From Branchiostoma floridae (taxonomy: Eukaryota > Chordata > Leptocardii > Amphioxiformes > Branchiostomatidae), in contig NC_049982.1 in NCBI RefSeq assembly GCF_000003815.2, positions 17,184,365 through 17,248,364 of the forward strand: a DNA stretch of 64,000 nucleotides, written 5' to 3'. The translations under genes were made by a program, and so were the position numbers. The notes under the pieces were generated by a model. That model ran no database searches, was not told the origin of the DNA, and saw only the letters and a list, made by a program, of their open reading frames with translations. Shown here one piece after another: positions 1-9,390 of this stretch. How positions within the stretch are numbered: the stretch's first letter is position 1; the number at the start of each line of letters is the position of its first letter.

Positions 1-256
1 TCTTCAAGTTAACGTATTGTGTGGTCCCGCTTATGAATATTAATTAGCCTTCGCTTTCCTCTTCGCTGATTGGCTGAACCATTAATTGAATTAACTCTTC
101 CTGCCGGCTAGACGCAGGTGCAGATGTCGGCTCTGTGGGGTAAACGTCCGAAAGGTCATGGCATGGAGAACGAAAGAAAACCAATTTCGCCTAAAAAAAG
201 TGCTGTAATTAAGCATTTTACAGTACTTTATGCCAAAAATTTTACTTCGATCATTT

Positions 257-925
257 TACCAACTATCTTATGCCTATCTGTACCAAATGTTACTCATACC
301 AGGGTACAGGGGTGCAAAATATACCGTTATAAGACCGTCAACAACAGTCGCACGGAGCTAACAGCGCAGCGAAAATACCATCGCTAGCGTTTCAACTTCG
401 GATAACAAGTTATAAGTACTGTTGAACTCAGTAACGTTAAAGCTTGTTTTTAGTTGCCTTTGACGGTTTGACCTGAAATAGTATTACGCTAAACTCCTGA
501 AGAGAAGTTATTACGACCTTCGGGCCGGTCGACATCATAGATATGCCCCTAAGAACATGATACCAACTATCTAAAGCCTATCTGTACCATAGTCTAAACA
601 TGCGAGAGCACTTGAGTGCGGGCTATACCGCTATCCCCCTGGCGGGAACAGTCGCTCGGATATAACAGGGCAGCGATGAGGCCATCGCTTAGTGATTCAA
701 CTTAGGATTAGCCTGTTATAAGTCCTGTTGAGCTCAGTAGCGTTAAAGCCTTTGATTTTAGTTGCCTTTCACGGTTTGACGCGAAATAGGTATTACGCTA
801 AACGGGGTGAAGAGAAGGTTATTATAAGTGACTGCTGCGAATTATAATAGATTTGCCCCTAAGAACTGATACCAATATAAAGCATTTTAAAATTGTTTAA
901 GTCTAAAATTTTGCTTGAATCTTGT
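257..925. repeat. Two diverged copies of a ~302 bp direct repeat
   Basis: The block starting with TACCAACTATCT at about 260 recurs at about 562. The shared core (GTTGAACTCAGTAACGTTAAAG versus GTTGAGCTCAGTAGCGTTAAAG and the following TTTGACGGTTTGAC-like stretch) lies at about 420-520 and 728-830. A third, partial start (TACCAAGTATCTAATGCC) at about 927 leads into the 163 bp array. No gene is visible in bases 1-970. Confidence 0.7.
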
Positions 926-969
926 TACCAAGTATCTAATGCCTATCTATACCAAATTTCAGGTCATTT

Positions 970-1985
970 AATTGTAATACCAGGGTACAGGAGCCAAAAG
1001 TGCCTTTTTTGGTCAAAAATTGGCCAAAAATCGCAAAAATAAGCATTTTGTTGCACTGTACACCAAAAGTGTTATTGAATTTATATGAAGGGATTATCAA
1101 GGCACATCTGTGTCAAATTTCAGCTCATTCGGTTGCAATACCAAGGTACAGGAGCCAAAAGTGTCCTTTTTTGGTCAAAAATTGGTCAAAAAATCGCAAA
1201 AATAAGCATTTTGTTGTACCGTACACCAAAAGCGTTATTGAATTTATATGGGGGCATTATCAAGGCACATCTCTGTCAAATTTCAGCTCATTTGGTTGTA
1301 ATACCAGGGTACAGGGGCCAAAAGTGTCCTTTTTTGGTCAAAAATTGGTCAAAAAATCGCAAAAATAAGCATTTTGTTGTACTGTACACCAAAAGTGTTA
1401 TTGAATTTATATGGGGGCATTATCAAGGCACATTTCTGTCAAATTTCAGCTCATTTGGTTGTAATACCAGGGAACAGGGGCCAAAAGTGTCCTTTTTTGG
1501 TCAAAAATTGGTCAAAAAATCGCAAAAATAAGCATTTTGTTGTACTGTACACCAAAAGTGTTATCGAATTTATATGGGGGCATTATCAAGGCACATCTCT
1601 GTCAAATTTCAGCTCATTTGGTTGTAATACCAGGGAACAGGGGCCAAAAGTGTCCTTTTTTGGTCAAAAATTGGTCAAAAAATCGCAAAAATAAGCATTT
1701 TGTTGTACCGTACACCAAAAGCGTTATTGAATTTATATGGGGGCATTATCAAGGCACATCTCTGTCAAATTTCAGCCCATTTGGTTGTAATACCAGGGTA
1801 CAGGGGCCAAAAGTGTCCTTTTTTGGTCAAAAATTGGTCAAAAAATCGCAAAAATAAGCATTTTGTTGTACTGTACACCAAAAGTGTTATCGAATTTATA
1901 TGGGGGCATTATCAAGGCACATCTCTGTCAAATTTCAGCTCATTTGGTTGTAATACCAGGGTACAGGGGCCAAAATATACAGTTT
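970..1985. repeat. 163 bp tandem (satellite-like) array, about 6 units
   Basis: The motif ACCAGGGTACAGG/ACCAGGGAACAGG recurs near 979, 1138, 1300, 1463, 1626, 1789 and 1952. Spacing is exactly 163 bp in the later units and slightly shorter in the first two. Unit identity is very high. The units happen to lack stop codons in some frames, which makes overlapping open frames of 97-148 codons. They shift by one base per unit (163 is not a multiple of 3), so they are repeat artefacts and not genes. Confidence 0.95.
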
Positions 1986-2296
1986 TGGTCTAAAATTGAC
2001 CAAAAAATCTCAATAAAATCATTTTAGAGGCAGATATGAAAAAACTGAGAAAAAAGCATCAAGGTATTGGCCCATTCTACCCCTGTGCCAAATTTCAGAT
2101 CATTCGGTCCAGGAACGGCGGAGATGAATCACTTTGAAGATTTGACAGGAGAAAGAAGAAGAAGAAGAAAGAAAGAAAGAAGAAACATTACGAATACAAT
2201 ATATTTCACCATACTATGTATGGCTGAAATATAAAAATGTATCAAGTATAACATACATCGTACACATGTGTCTAAGTTGGAAACAGACAGGATAAA

Positions 2297-2425
2297 GCGT
2301 GGGACCGCGTGGCGCAATCGTCAGCACGTTTGATCAGGTCCAGAAGGTCCTGAGTTCAAACCCCGACGTGTCACCGATCTTGTGCCCTTGGGAAAGGCAC
2401 TTTACACGACTTTCCTATATAGGCT
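2297..2425 (+). mobile_element. tRNA-derived SINE (5' part)
   Basis: The stretch carries RNA polymerase III promoter-like boxes: a degenerate A box at TGGCGCAATCGTC (about 2311) and a B box at GAGTTCAAACCCC (about 2352). A tRNA-unrelated body follows (CCTTGGGAAAGGCACTTTAC). It lies in the second intron of the reductase-like gene on the other strand. A relative with the same TGGCGCAA / GTCCTGAGTTC layout is at 54172. Confidence 0.7.
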
Positions 2426-2484
2426 ACAAAAGTCTTCAGCAAATTGAAGTTGGTAGCGTCAAAAACGGAAAAAAAAAAGCTAAC

Positions 2485-2909
2485 CTTGAAGTCCTTATCA
2501 GGGACCAGATCTTTCATCTTGTCCGGGTTCCTGACCAGTGCGGTGACATCATGGCCCAGCGCAAGGGCCTGCTTTACAACCTCAACACCTACAGGACAAT
2601 ATAGCAATCACTGTGACTGGCGATCTGAGAGGGAAATTCCTAATACATGTAGTTTTTTGTTCTTTTCACCTGTTTTTGAAAAAAAATCCACCTATTCTTG
2701 AGCACTGAAAAATCTTTTCTATCTTAATTCGTGTATACAACTGTATTTCAAATCCAATATATTGTTGGTAAATAAAACAGCAACATTGGAGTTTTAAAGC
2801 TAATAAAATCGTACACTGAACAATAACTCGGTGGACGCACAAGTTACATATTAAACATGATCTTTAACATACCTGTAGGACCAGTCGCCCCAAACACTGC
2901 CAATTTCAT
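2485..2909 (-). CDS. BLVRB: Biliverdin/flavin reductase B-like NAD(P)-binding protein, first two exons (3' partial)
   Basis: Join, read on the minus strand: exon 1 = 2909..2873 (37 nt), exon 2 = 2588..2485 (104 nt), giving the first 47 residues. Exon 1 ends ACAG|GT and exon 2 follows CCTGTAG|; phase 1 matches phase 1 across the intron. The product starts MKLAVFGATGPTG, a strand-loop-helix with the GxxGxxG dinucleotide-binding glycines. It continues VEVVKQALALGHDVTALVRNP, the second strand ending in the Arg typical of NADPH users. This matches the start of flavin reductase/biliverdin IXbeta reductase (BLVRB) and related atypical short-chain dehydrogenases, which reduce flavins or biliverdin with NADPH in the cytosol. 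Exon 2 ends AAG|GTTAGC in phase 0. No later exon is seen down to base 1, so the remaining ~155 residues should lie left of the window. A broken copy is the alternative. Confidence 0.75.
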
Positions 2910-3001
2910 CGTGCAGATGGTCAGAGTCGCCTTTTCAAAGCTCGTGTAGGGAATATTATCACTTCCTTTATTCAAAGGGCAAAAAAGGAAATTAAATGAA
3001 T

Positions 3002-3221
3002 GTACAATTACAAGGGCCTCGTATTATGCAAGAAGCACGGGGTACTAGCTAAATATTAACGGTCTCTTTATAGTTTTATTCGTCAGATGGACCAATGTAA
3101 CTGTCACTTTTTGTGCTGTTTCCTTCTTTTACAAAATGCAGAATAATGTCTGCAGATTTACAAGTCTGACGACCTATGTCCTGATCAGTACAATTACAAG
3201 GGCCTCGTATTATGCAAGAAG
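3002..3221. repeat. 34 bp perfect direct repeats around a 152 bp segment
   Basis: The 34 bases at 3002-3035 (GTACAATTACAAGGGCCTCG...) recur exactly at 3188-3221. The 152 bp between them (3036-3187) show no similarity to the DNA that follows the second copy. The second copy runs into the LINE reading frame. Confidence 0.85.
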
Positions 3222-4300
3222 TATGTCTCTATGCTGATGATACGGCAATTTTTTGCTCCAGTGATGACACTAGGTACATTGAAGCCACTCTGAATTCAGA
3301 ACTCTCTCATATAGCTACATGGTTCCAGTTAAACCATTTGACCCTAAATGCTTCAAAGACGAAGTGGATGCTCTTTGGGAGCAGTGGTAAGCTTAAGAAA
3401 GCACATCCAGTGTCAATCAAAATTGGACTAGAGTCAATAGAAAGAGTGGTTTCATTTAAATACCTAGGGCTTATTCTTGATGACAAATTGTTGTGGAATG
3501 AACATGTTGACAAACTCTGCTCAAAGGTAACCCAACGAGTAGGTTTACTCAGACGTCTTAGACCTTGTTTCACTGTAAATATAGCTGACATGTTGTATAA
3601 AGCAATGGTACTACCCCTTATGGATTACTGTGACACCGTGTGGGATAGCTGCGGAGTGGGGAGACAACAACAACTCCAAGTGCTACAGAACCGGGCTGCC
3701 AGGGTAGTTCTGCAACTCAACCTACAGGCCAGCAGTGTCCTCAACCTTCATGAGAAGCTCAGCTGGCAGTACCTTGCAGGGAGAAGGCGGGATCATGTGT
3801 GCATTATGGTTTACAAGTGTATCAATGGGCTAGCACCAACATACCTATCATCCATCTTCTCTCACAACCACAACTTACACAATTACCAAACCAGACAGAC
3901 ATCACTCCTATACAAACCCTTTTTCAAGACCACAACAGGACAGCGTACATTTTCATACAGAGGTGCTAAACACTTTAATTCACTTCCAGCCTACATTAAG
4001 CAAGTTCAAAGCCTAAATTCATTTAAGTCAGCTTTGAAAGACATAACATAGTCTCAGTACTGAGTAGTGACCTCTGACCTCCCAAACTGTTGACCTTGGA
4101 TCGGATTATGATTTTGATTTATCTGTGTCTTTCATGTTTCAGTTGTATTTATATGTTCCGACGTATATGTCTACTTTTCTCTCTGTAAGTTTTTATTTCC
4201 TTGTATGTATATGTGAAACTGGGCCCTATTGAAAACCAGTGTACCAGCACTGAATAGGCTACCCAGGTGTATGAAAATAAACAAACAAACAAACAAACCA
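3212..4300 (+). mobile_element. 5'-truncated LINE fragment (reverse transcriptase C-terminal part)
   Basis: An open frame at 3212-4051 (279 residues) starts at the LYADDT catalytic box of a non-LTR reverse transcriptase. It continues through the thumb/connection motifs (LTLNASKTKWMLFG, KYLGLILDDKLLW, CSKVTQRVGLLRRL, MDYCDTVWDS, LQNRAARVV) to the usual C-terminal region. The endonuclease and most of the finger/palm are missing. A ~220 bp 3' UTR follows, ending in an (AAAC)n tail at about 4277-4300. The family looks like the CR1/L2/Jockey group. It is not the same subfamily as the copy at 7080. No gene function is expected. Confidence 0.9.
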
Positions 4301-4431
4301 GAAGTAAAAGCCTAATGGTCTTTCTAACTTAGTCAGGCATTCATACCGCCTTGAACGGCAACGTGACACTTGTACAGGGTGACCTAAAAAAACCCTGGTG
4401 ATCACGATTGCCATGCATTCATGTACTAAAT

Positions 4432-4625
4432 ATTACTCTCCAAGCGGAGGTTCGGTCTTTTTTTACGTGTCTTCGGCGTTTTTTTCGGTCTTTCTATTTT
4501 GTAGTTTTCTTTATGTCCCGCGGCCAAGACGGCAAGAGACAAAATGAAAACGGTACAAAACAGAAAGCCCAATAAAGACACCTAAAACACGAAAAACCAG
4601 CTAGTCGGAGCCGAATTATGCTTGA
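4432..4625. repeat. Imperfect foldback (MITE-like) sequence
   Basis: The left half (GGTCTTTCTATTTTGTAG region, 4440-4520) is complementary, with mismatches, to the right half (CTACAAAACAGAAAGCCC-like region, 4540-4610). The centre is near GCGGCCAAGACGG. This gives a long imperfect hairpin as in non-autonomous DNA elements. Clear target duplications were not found. Confidence 0.5.
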
Positions 4626-6125
4626 AGATGTCCTAAATATCACATCATATCCATCGATCACTTTGGTTTAGTACATCTATTTCAATTAGCTCGTTTTTAC
4701 GGCTTAAATGTGGCACGTTTTTGTTTTCGTGAATGCATCCTTACATATAGGACCTCACGTGACTTGAAAAAAACGGTAAAACGAGTTGCAGAGATTAAAA
4801 ATGGTGAGAAAAATCTCACCTGTACATCTTCTGGGACATTAACAAACGATGAGAATCACTCTCACCTTGCAGTTGCACCTTGCAAATATCAGCAGATATC
4901 TGGCAAATACCAATGACCCGTGATGTTCCACACAGTTCCTACAATTCCACGTGTTTTGGGGGATCAGGAACTTGAGTCACTGCTTGAACTTTGTGCCCTG
5001 TGACATAAGTGGACTGTGACCTCAAACAAAAGGTTTCGGTGAGTCAAGCTGACAATGTAGTCAATTGACTCAATCCAAATCGGACTGTCATTACAACTAG
5101 GACACATGCAGGGAGGAACCACTAAATGAACCTTTCATTGCAATACACGTGACCGTTTGCGATGTTACCAAGGATAAGGCAGGAGTGTCGGTTTTCGAAA
5201 TGCCAACTAGCGGTCGAAAACCAAACGAACTCTTACTGCACGTTTAGCTACATTGCAAACCTTGCGAATTTACCTCCCATTCAGATTTAGATTTATCTCG
5301 TTTGTTTGGGTACAATAAAGCGTGAGGTTGACCAAGGAGCTTGATTTTTAACCTCCTTGGGTTGACATTTTACACCCAGAATATTGAAATGACACCAGGA
5401 TTTCACCCCTACCCTAGTGGACCAGTCTAGTCAGTGAGAAAGCATTCAGGTGTCAATTGTGCATATATTGGGCAAAGGATAGAAAATATAAATTTTCATC
5501 AGTCTATACATATGTATATATTCCTGGTCATACTTTCTGTCACACGAAAATCAAGACCATTGCATACCCAGTACATTCATGAAAACGGACCAAGACAGAA
5601 GACTCAACATCGTTTTGTTTAAAATCTACCCACTACCAATCATCACAGTATCACAGGTAGATAAAAAAATACGTTCATATACACATAAAAACAACTACTA
5701 CTTATACATATCTTTGGTCAGATTGTAAGAAATTCTTGTGCCGGAGAAAAGTGCACATTATAAAAGTCACTGCAACAAAGACGTAATACATTATATAGTA
5801 CAGTAAATCCTATAAAAGGTAGCACACCCACATTTTCTAAGTTTCCGCTGTAGTTCTACTACAGATGTGTACAGGTAACCATCCCTGTTGTCGTTTTTAA
5901 AATCCCAATGTGAACGAAATTGTCAGTAAAAAGGAGGCTACAGCCACATAGCAAGAGGTTAACATGAATTCAGTTTAGGTGTGGCCTTGAGCCAATGTCG
6001 AATCAAGTGACACACGGGGTGTTTTATCTTACTCGAATACGGAAATATTACAAAAATCTTGCTCCTCTTTATATAAAGGAAAACTGTATCTTAAGAGACA
6101 ACTCATTAGCATTCATTTGCTGATA
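4626..6125. other. Spacer with no recognised gene
   Basis: AT-rich intergenic DNA. Short open frames at 4710-4916 and 5434-5622 show no family motif and no splice-consistent context. It includes the region downstream (3' side) of the TMEM121-like stop codon at 6126. Confidence 0.5.
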
Positions 6126-9100
6126 TCACACCGAAGAGTGGGCTTCCACTGGTAGTTTGCTTGCTTCCGACTCAGTCTGTCCATCATGGAGCTCTATGGC
6201 TTCTTCTGGCACGCACTTCTCCTTGTGTGGCTCAATGTGATCAGGGTGGAATGTTCCGTCACACTCCGAGCACTTCTTGGGTCCGTGCGGGCCGACGTTT
6301 TCCCAAATGTCTTTAAACCCAATGATCAGCAGCATGACGTTCTTAATTAGGAATACAGACACGTCTTGGTTGTAGATATTCCACAGAAGCATCCTGATGA
6401 CAAGGAAGGGAACGTTCACTAACAACATGAAGAGGAGGGAATAGAGCACTCCGAAATTTACGGATGCCACTTCACCATCCGACCTGTTCTTCCTCAGTTC
6501 AAAGAGGGCGACTGTGGGGAGGAAGAAGACGATGCACGCGAAGGAAAGAATGGCGTTCTCCAGCTCAAAGGTTAAGATCACCCGCGATTCCTGCACAAAC
6601 AGGATATCCAGTAACTCTAGAGAGTCCAGGATGTCGAAGGTCACACCCAAGGCGAGCCTATCTACGTAGTTTTTCCTGTTGGTGTGCGGCTTGGCGTCGT
6701 GATGCCCGTACAGGAGCAGAAGGAACAAAGGGGCAGACAATGCTAGAGTCGTCTTGAGTGCGTTGGGGCCGAACCAGTCGTGGTCGGTGAGTTCGTCTGC
6801 TATCTCCCATTTGAAAATGATGGCGACCCTGGGGACGTACAGACAGGCGTACACAAACCACGAGATAAAGGCGAAGGGCAGCTCATCACCGATCCGGGCA
6901 AGGCCAGGCGACATCCACTTCTGTCTGAAGTACCGGTACGATGTTATGAGCGCGTACAGCCACAGACAGACGACCACGATGTCCGCAGTGATCCAACCTA
7001 ACCAGTTCAAGTTCAGGTAGAAGGCCAAACAATAGTCGAGCAGGGCGCCTTGGCACACAAGAACCAACACGCACAACACTTTTTCTTCCAAATTATCTCA
7101 ATGTGTTGACAAATATGTTCCCTCCAAAATGGTAGGCGCCAAACGCCACTTACCATATGTCACTCCTGACCTTAAACGGTTAATGAGGAAGAGGGACAGA
7201 TACTACAGAAAGACCCTAGGTCAAAAGTCACCTGAGAGAAAAGACAAGCTGAACGAGTATAAAAAAGAAATCAAGAAAAAGTTAAAGGAATGCTACTGGC
7301 AGTACATTGAATCTATTATAACTGACATACCCGTACCAGGAGATACTAGTGATAACACCAATAACTCCTCTGCAAAGCAAGGCACCAAGAAGTTCTGGAG
7401 CTTTCTTAAATCCATTAAGTCAGAAAGGTCTGGTGTTTCCCATCTTAGGAACAATGGTACCCTGGTGTCAGACAGTAAGTCTAAAGCTGACCTACTCAAT
7501 CAACAGTTTCAATCTGTATTCACCAATGAGCCCTCAGATGACCCCCTGCCAGACCTAGGACCTAGTCCTCATGTCTGTATGGAGGACATCCAAATAGAGG
7601 TGAGTGGTGTTGACAAACTGTTGGGGAATTTAAACATCCATAAAGCCTCTGGGCCAGATCAAGTTCATGCCCATGTCCTGAAGGAACTCAGCTCAGTCCT
7701 CAGTCCCATCCTTCAGATCATATTCCAGAGAAGCCTGGACACCGGCATTGTGCCCGAGGCTTGGAAAGAGGCTAACATAGCCCCTGTGTACAAGAAAGGT
7801 GATCGTTCCAAACCAGAAAACTACCGTCCAATCTCGCTCACATCCATTTGCTGCAAAGTAATGGAACACATTATTGCCAGCACGACGATGACACACTTTC
7901 AGGATAACAACATTTTGTATGACCTCCAGCACGGTTTCAGCCACGGCAAGTCATGTGAGACCCAATTGCTCTCACTAACAGATGACTTGGCTGTCAATAG
8001 GAATAGTGGAATCCAGACAGACCTCGTTTTTATGGACTTCGCGAAAGCGTTTGATAAAGTCCCACACCGTAGACTGCTACACAAACTACAGTACTACGGT
8101 GTCCGAGGGAACACCCTTGTCTGGATACAGAATTTCCTGTTGGGCCGGTCCCAAACGGTTGTGCTTGATGGAGAGCGTTCGGACCCTATGCCAGTGACCT
8201 CGGGCGTTCCCCAGGGTACAGTGTTGGGGCCCATCCTCTTCCTAGCATACATAAACGATCTCCCAGAACACGCTGCAAATGCAAAGGTGAGACTCTTCGC
8301 CGATGATTGCATTTTGCAGATGCCTATCCATGACAGCTCTGATTGCGACAAGCTACAGGAAGACATAGATAACATCTGTCTCTGGGAACAAAGGTGGCTG
8401 ATGGAGTTCAATCCATCTAAGTGTGAGGTTATGACCATACCATCGTCCAAAACACCTATCACCCACACATACACCCTTCACAGCCATCCACTAAACAAGG
8501 TAAGTACCACCAAATACCTTGGAGTCACCATCTCCTCCAACCTCACATGGGGCAGCCACGTCGACGCCATAACATCAAAGGCCAACAAAACTCTGGGCAT
8601 GCTCAGACGCTGCCTGCGGGTTGCCAGCACGACGGCAAAGGAGAGGGCCTACATGGCCCTGGTAAGACCACACCTGGAATATGCCTGTAGTGTGTGGGAC
8701 CCGCACACCCAAGATCAGGTGAGGCGGGTCGAGATGGTTCAGCGTCGAGCAGCCCGGTATGTCACCAACAATTACCAGTATACAAGCTCTGTCACTACAC
8801 TTATAAACCAACTGGGCTGGCAGTCCCTACAAACTAGAAGGAAAAATGCCAGGCTTACAACTATGTACAAGATCATTCATAACAACATTTCCGTCCCACA
8901 CGCGTCCAAACTGGTCCTGGCGACTCGATGCTCCCGCCGCACCAACCACGCTTTCAAGCTGCAGGCCATCGCGAGCAAATCCAACTTTTATAGGCTCTCG
9001 TTCTTCCCTCGTACCATCCAGGAGTGGAATGAACTTGAGCCTGGTGTGGCGGAGGCGGGGTCTCTCTCCCAGTTCAAAACTGAACTGGGGAGGGCCCTGC

Positions 9101-9390
9101 TGCATTGAGTCGCCCCTACACGTCCTTGTACATATGTAAATAACACTAACCCACCACATTCACTTGTCTTGTCATTTGCACCCACAGTTTCATTTGTTTA
9201 TGTTCCTTTGTGTTACCTCTATTTTCCCGATGTTTGTATGTTACTTTCACCTGTAACTAACTAAGCATGCGCACTGCTATTAATCCCCGTCAAGGGGGCT
9301 GAGCAGTAGAAAAGAAGAAAAGAAGAAGAAGAACACACGGGCCGGAATGTTGCCGAAACGGGCACAAATGAGATTTGCAACCTCCCCCAT
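6126..9390 (-). CDS. TMEM121: TMEM121-family multipass membrane protein with C-terminal C2HC finger, interrupted by a LINE
   Basis: The main block is 7079..6126 on the minus strand. The first 18 codons are at 9390..9337, with start context AACAATGGGG. The 2.25 kb between is a LINE plus a 5 bp duplicated target (AACAC). Removing them leaves one frame of 335 codons that crosses the junction in phase. The open frame alone would begin at a TTG (7091) inside LINE sequence, so that start is not real. About seven hydrophobic segments are visible. The block DRLALGVTFDILDSLELLDI, the FFLPTVALFELR segment and a VFLIKNVMLL segment match TMEM121/TMEM121B (hole/CECR6) proteins, which are poorly understood membrane proteins. 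At about residues 288-307 lies C-x2-C-x11-H-x3-C with the F/D/I spacing of ZC2HC-type fingers, followed by an acidic tail. As sequenced, the coding region is broken near its start. Either this is a disrupted allele or expression uses a downstream start. Confidence 0.8.
7080..9331 (+). mobile_element. 5'-truncated LINE (CR1/Jockey-like) inserted in the TMEM121-like gene
   Basis: The element runs from 7080 to a GAA-rich tail ending at 9331. AACAC is duplicated on both sides (7075-7079 and 9332-9336). Truncation falls just after where the endonuclease domain would end: the frame is open from 7081, starting in the linker before the reverse transcriptase. The ~220 bp 3' UTR (9109-9330) ends in an AAAAGAAGAAAAGAAGAAG-type microsatellite tail. 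The intact reverse transcriptase frame and nearly clean target duplication suggest a recent insertion. The element is antisense to the host gene. Confidence 0.9.
7081..9108 (+). CDS. Non-LTR retrotransposon ORF2, reverse transcriptase part
   Basis: From the first ATG (7129) the frame gives 659 residues; it is open back to 7081 at the truncation point. The order of motifs is a basic linker (KRHLPYVTPDLKRLMRKRDR), then WKEANIAPVYKKGD and NYRPISLTSICCKVME (finger boxes), QHGFSHGKSCETQL, FMDFAKAFDKVPH (first catalytic Asp), SGVPQGTVLGPILFLAYIND, then LFADDC (catalytic Asp pair), KYLGVTIS, and the C-terminal HLEYACSVWDP and VQRRAARYV boxes. All three catalytic aspartates are present. It copies element RNA into DNA at a nicked target. 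The element's own endonuclease is absent from this copy, so it could not move by itself. A CR1/Jockey/L2-type clade is most likely. Confidence 0.92.
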   Translation, partial: FSSKLSQCVDKYVPSKMVGAKRHLPYVTPDLKRLMRKRDRYYRKTLGQKSPERKDKLNEYKKEIKKKLKECYWQYIESIITDIPVPGDTSDNTNNSSAKQGTKKFWSFLKSIKSERSGVSHLRNNGTLVSDSKSKADLLNQQFQSVFTNEPSDDPLPDLGPSPHVCMEDIQIEVSGVDKLLGNLNIHKASGPDQVHAHVLKELSSVLSPILQIIFQRSLDTGIVPEAWKEANIAPVYKKGDRSKPENYRPISLTSICCKVMEHIIASTTMTHFQDNNILYDLQHGFSHGKSCETQLLSLTDDLAVNRNSGIQTDLVFMDFAKAFDKVPHRRLLHKLQYYGVRGNTLVWIQNFLLGRSQTVVLDGERSDPMPVTSGVPQGTVLGPILFLAYINDLPEHAANAKVRLFADDCILQMPIHDSSDCDKLQEDIDNICLWEQRWLMEFNPSKCEVMTIPSSKTPITHTYTLHSHPLNKVSTTKYLGVTISSNLTWGSHVDAITSKANKTLGMLRRCLRVASTTAKERAYMALVRPHLEYACSVWDPHTQDQVRRVEMVQRRAARYVTNNYQYTSSVTTLINQLGWQSLQTRRKNARLTTMYKIIHNNISVPHASKLVLATRCSRRTNHAFKLQAIASKSNFYRLSFFPRTIQEWNELEPGVAEAGSLSQFKTELGRALLH

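Noticed and set aside
970-1985. CRISPR array
   Set aside because: The repeats are contiguous 163 bp units without unique spacers, and the genome is animal.
1000-1993. Overlapping open frames of 97-148 codons on the plus strand
   Set aside because: They run through the 163 bp tandem array and shift frame at each unit. No start context, no family similarity.
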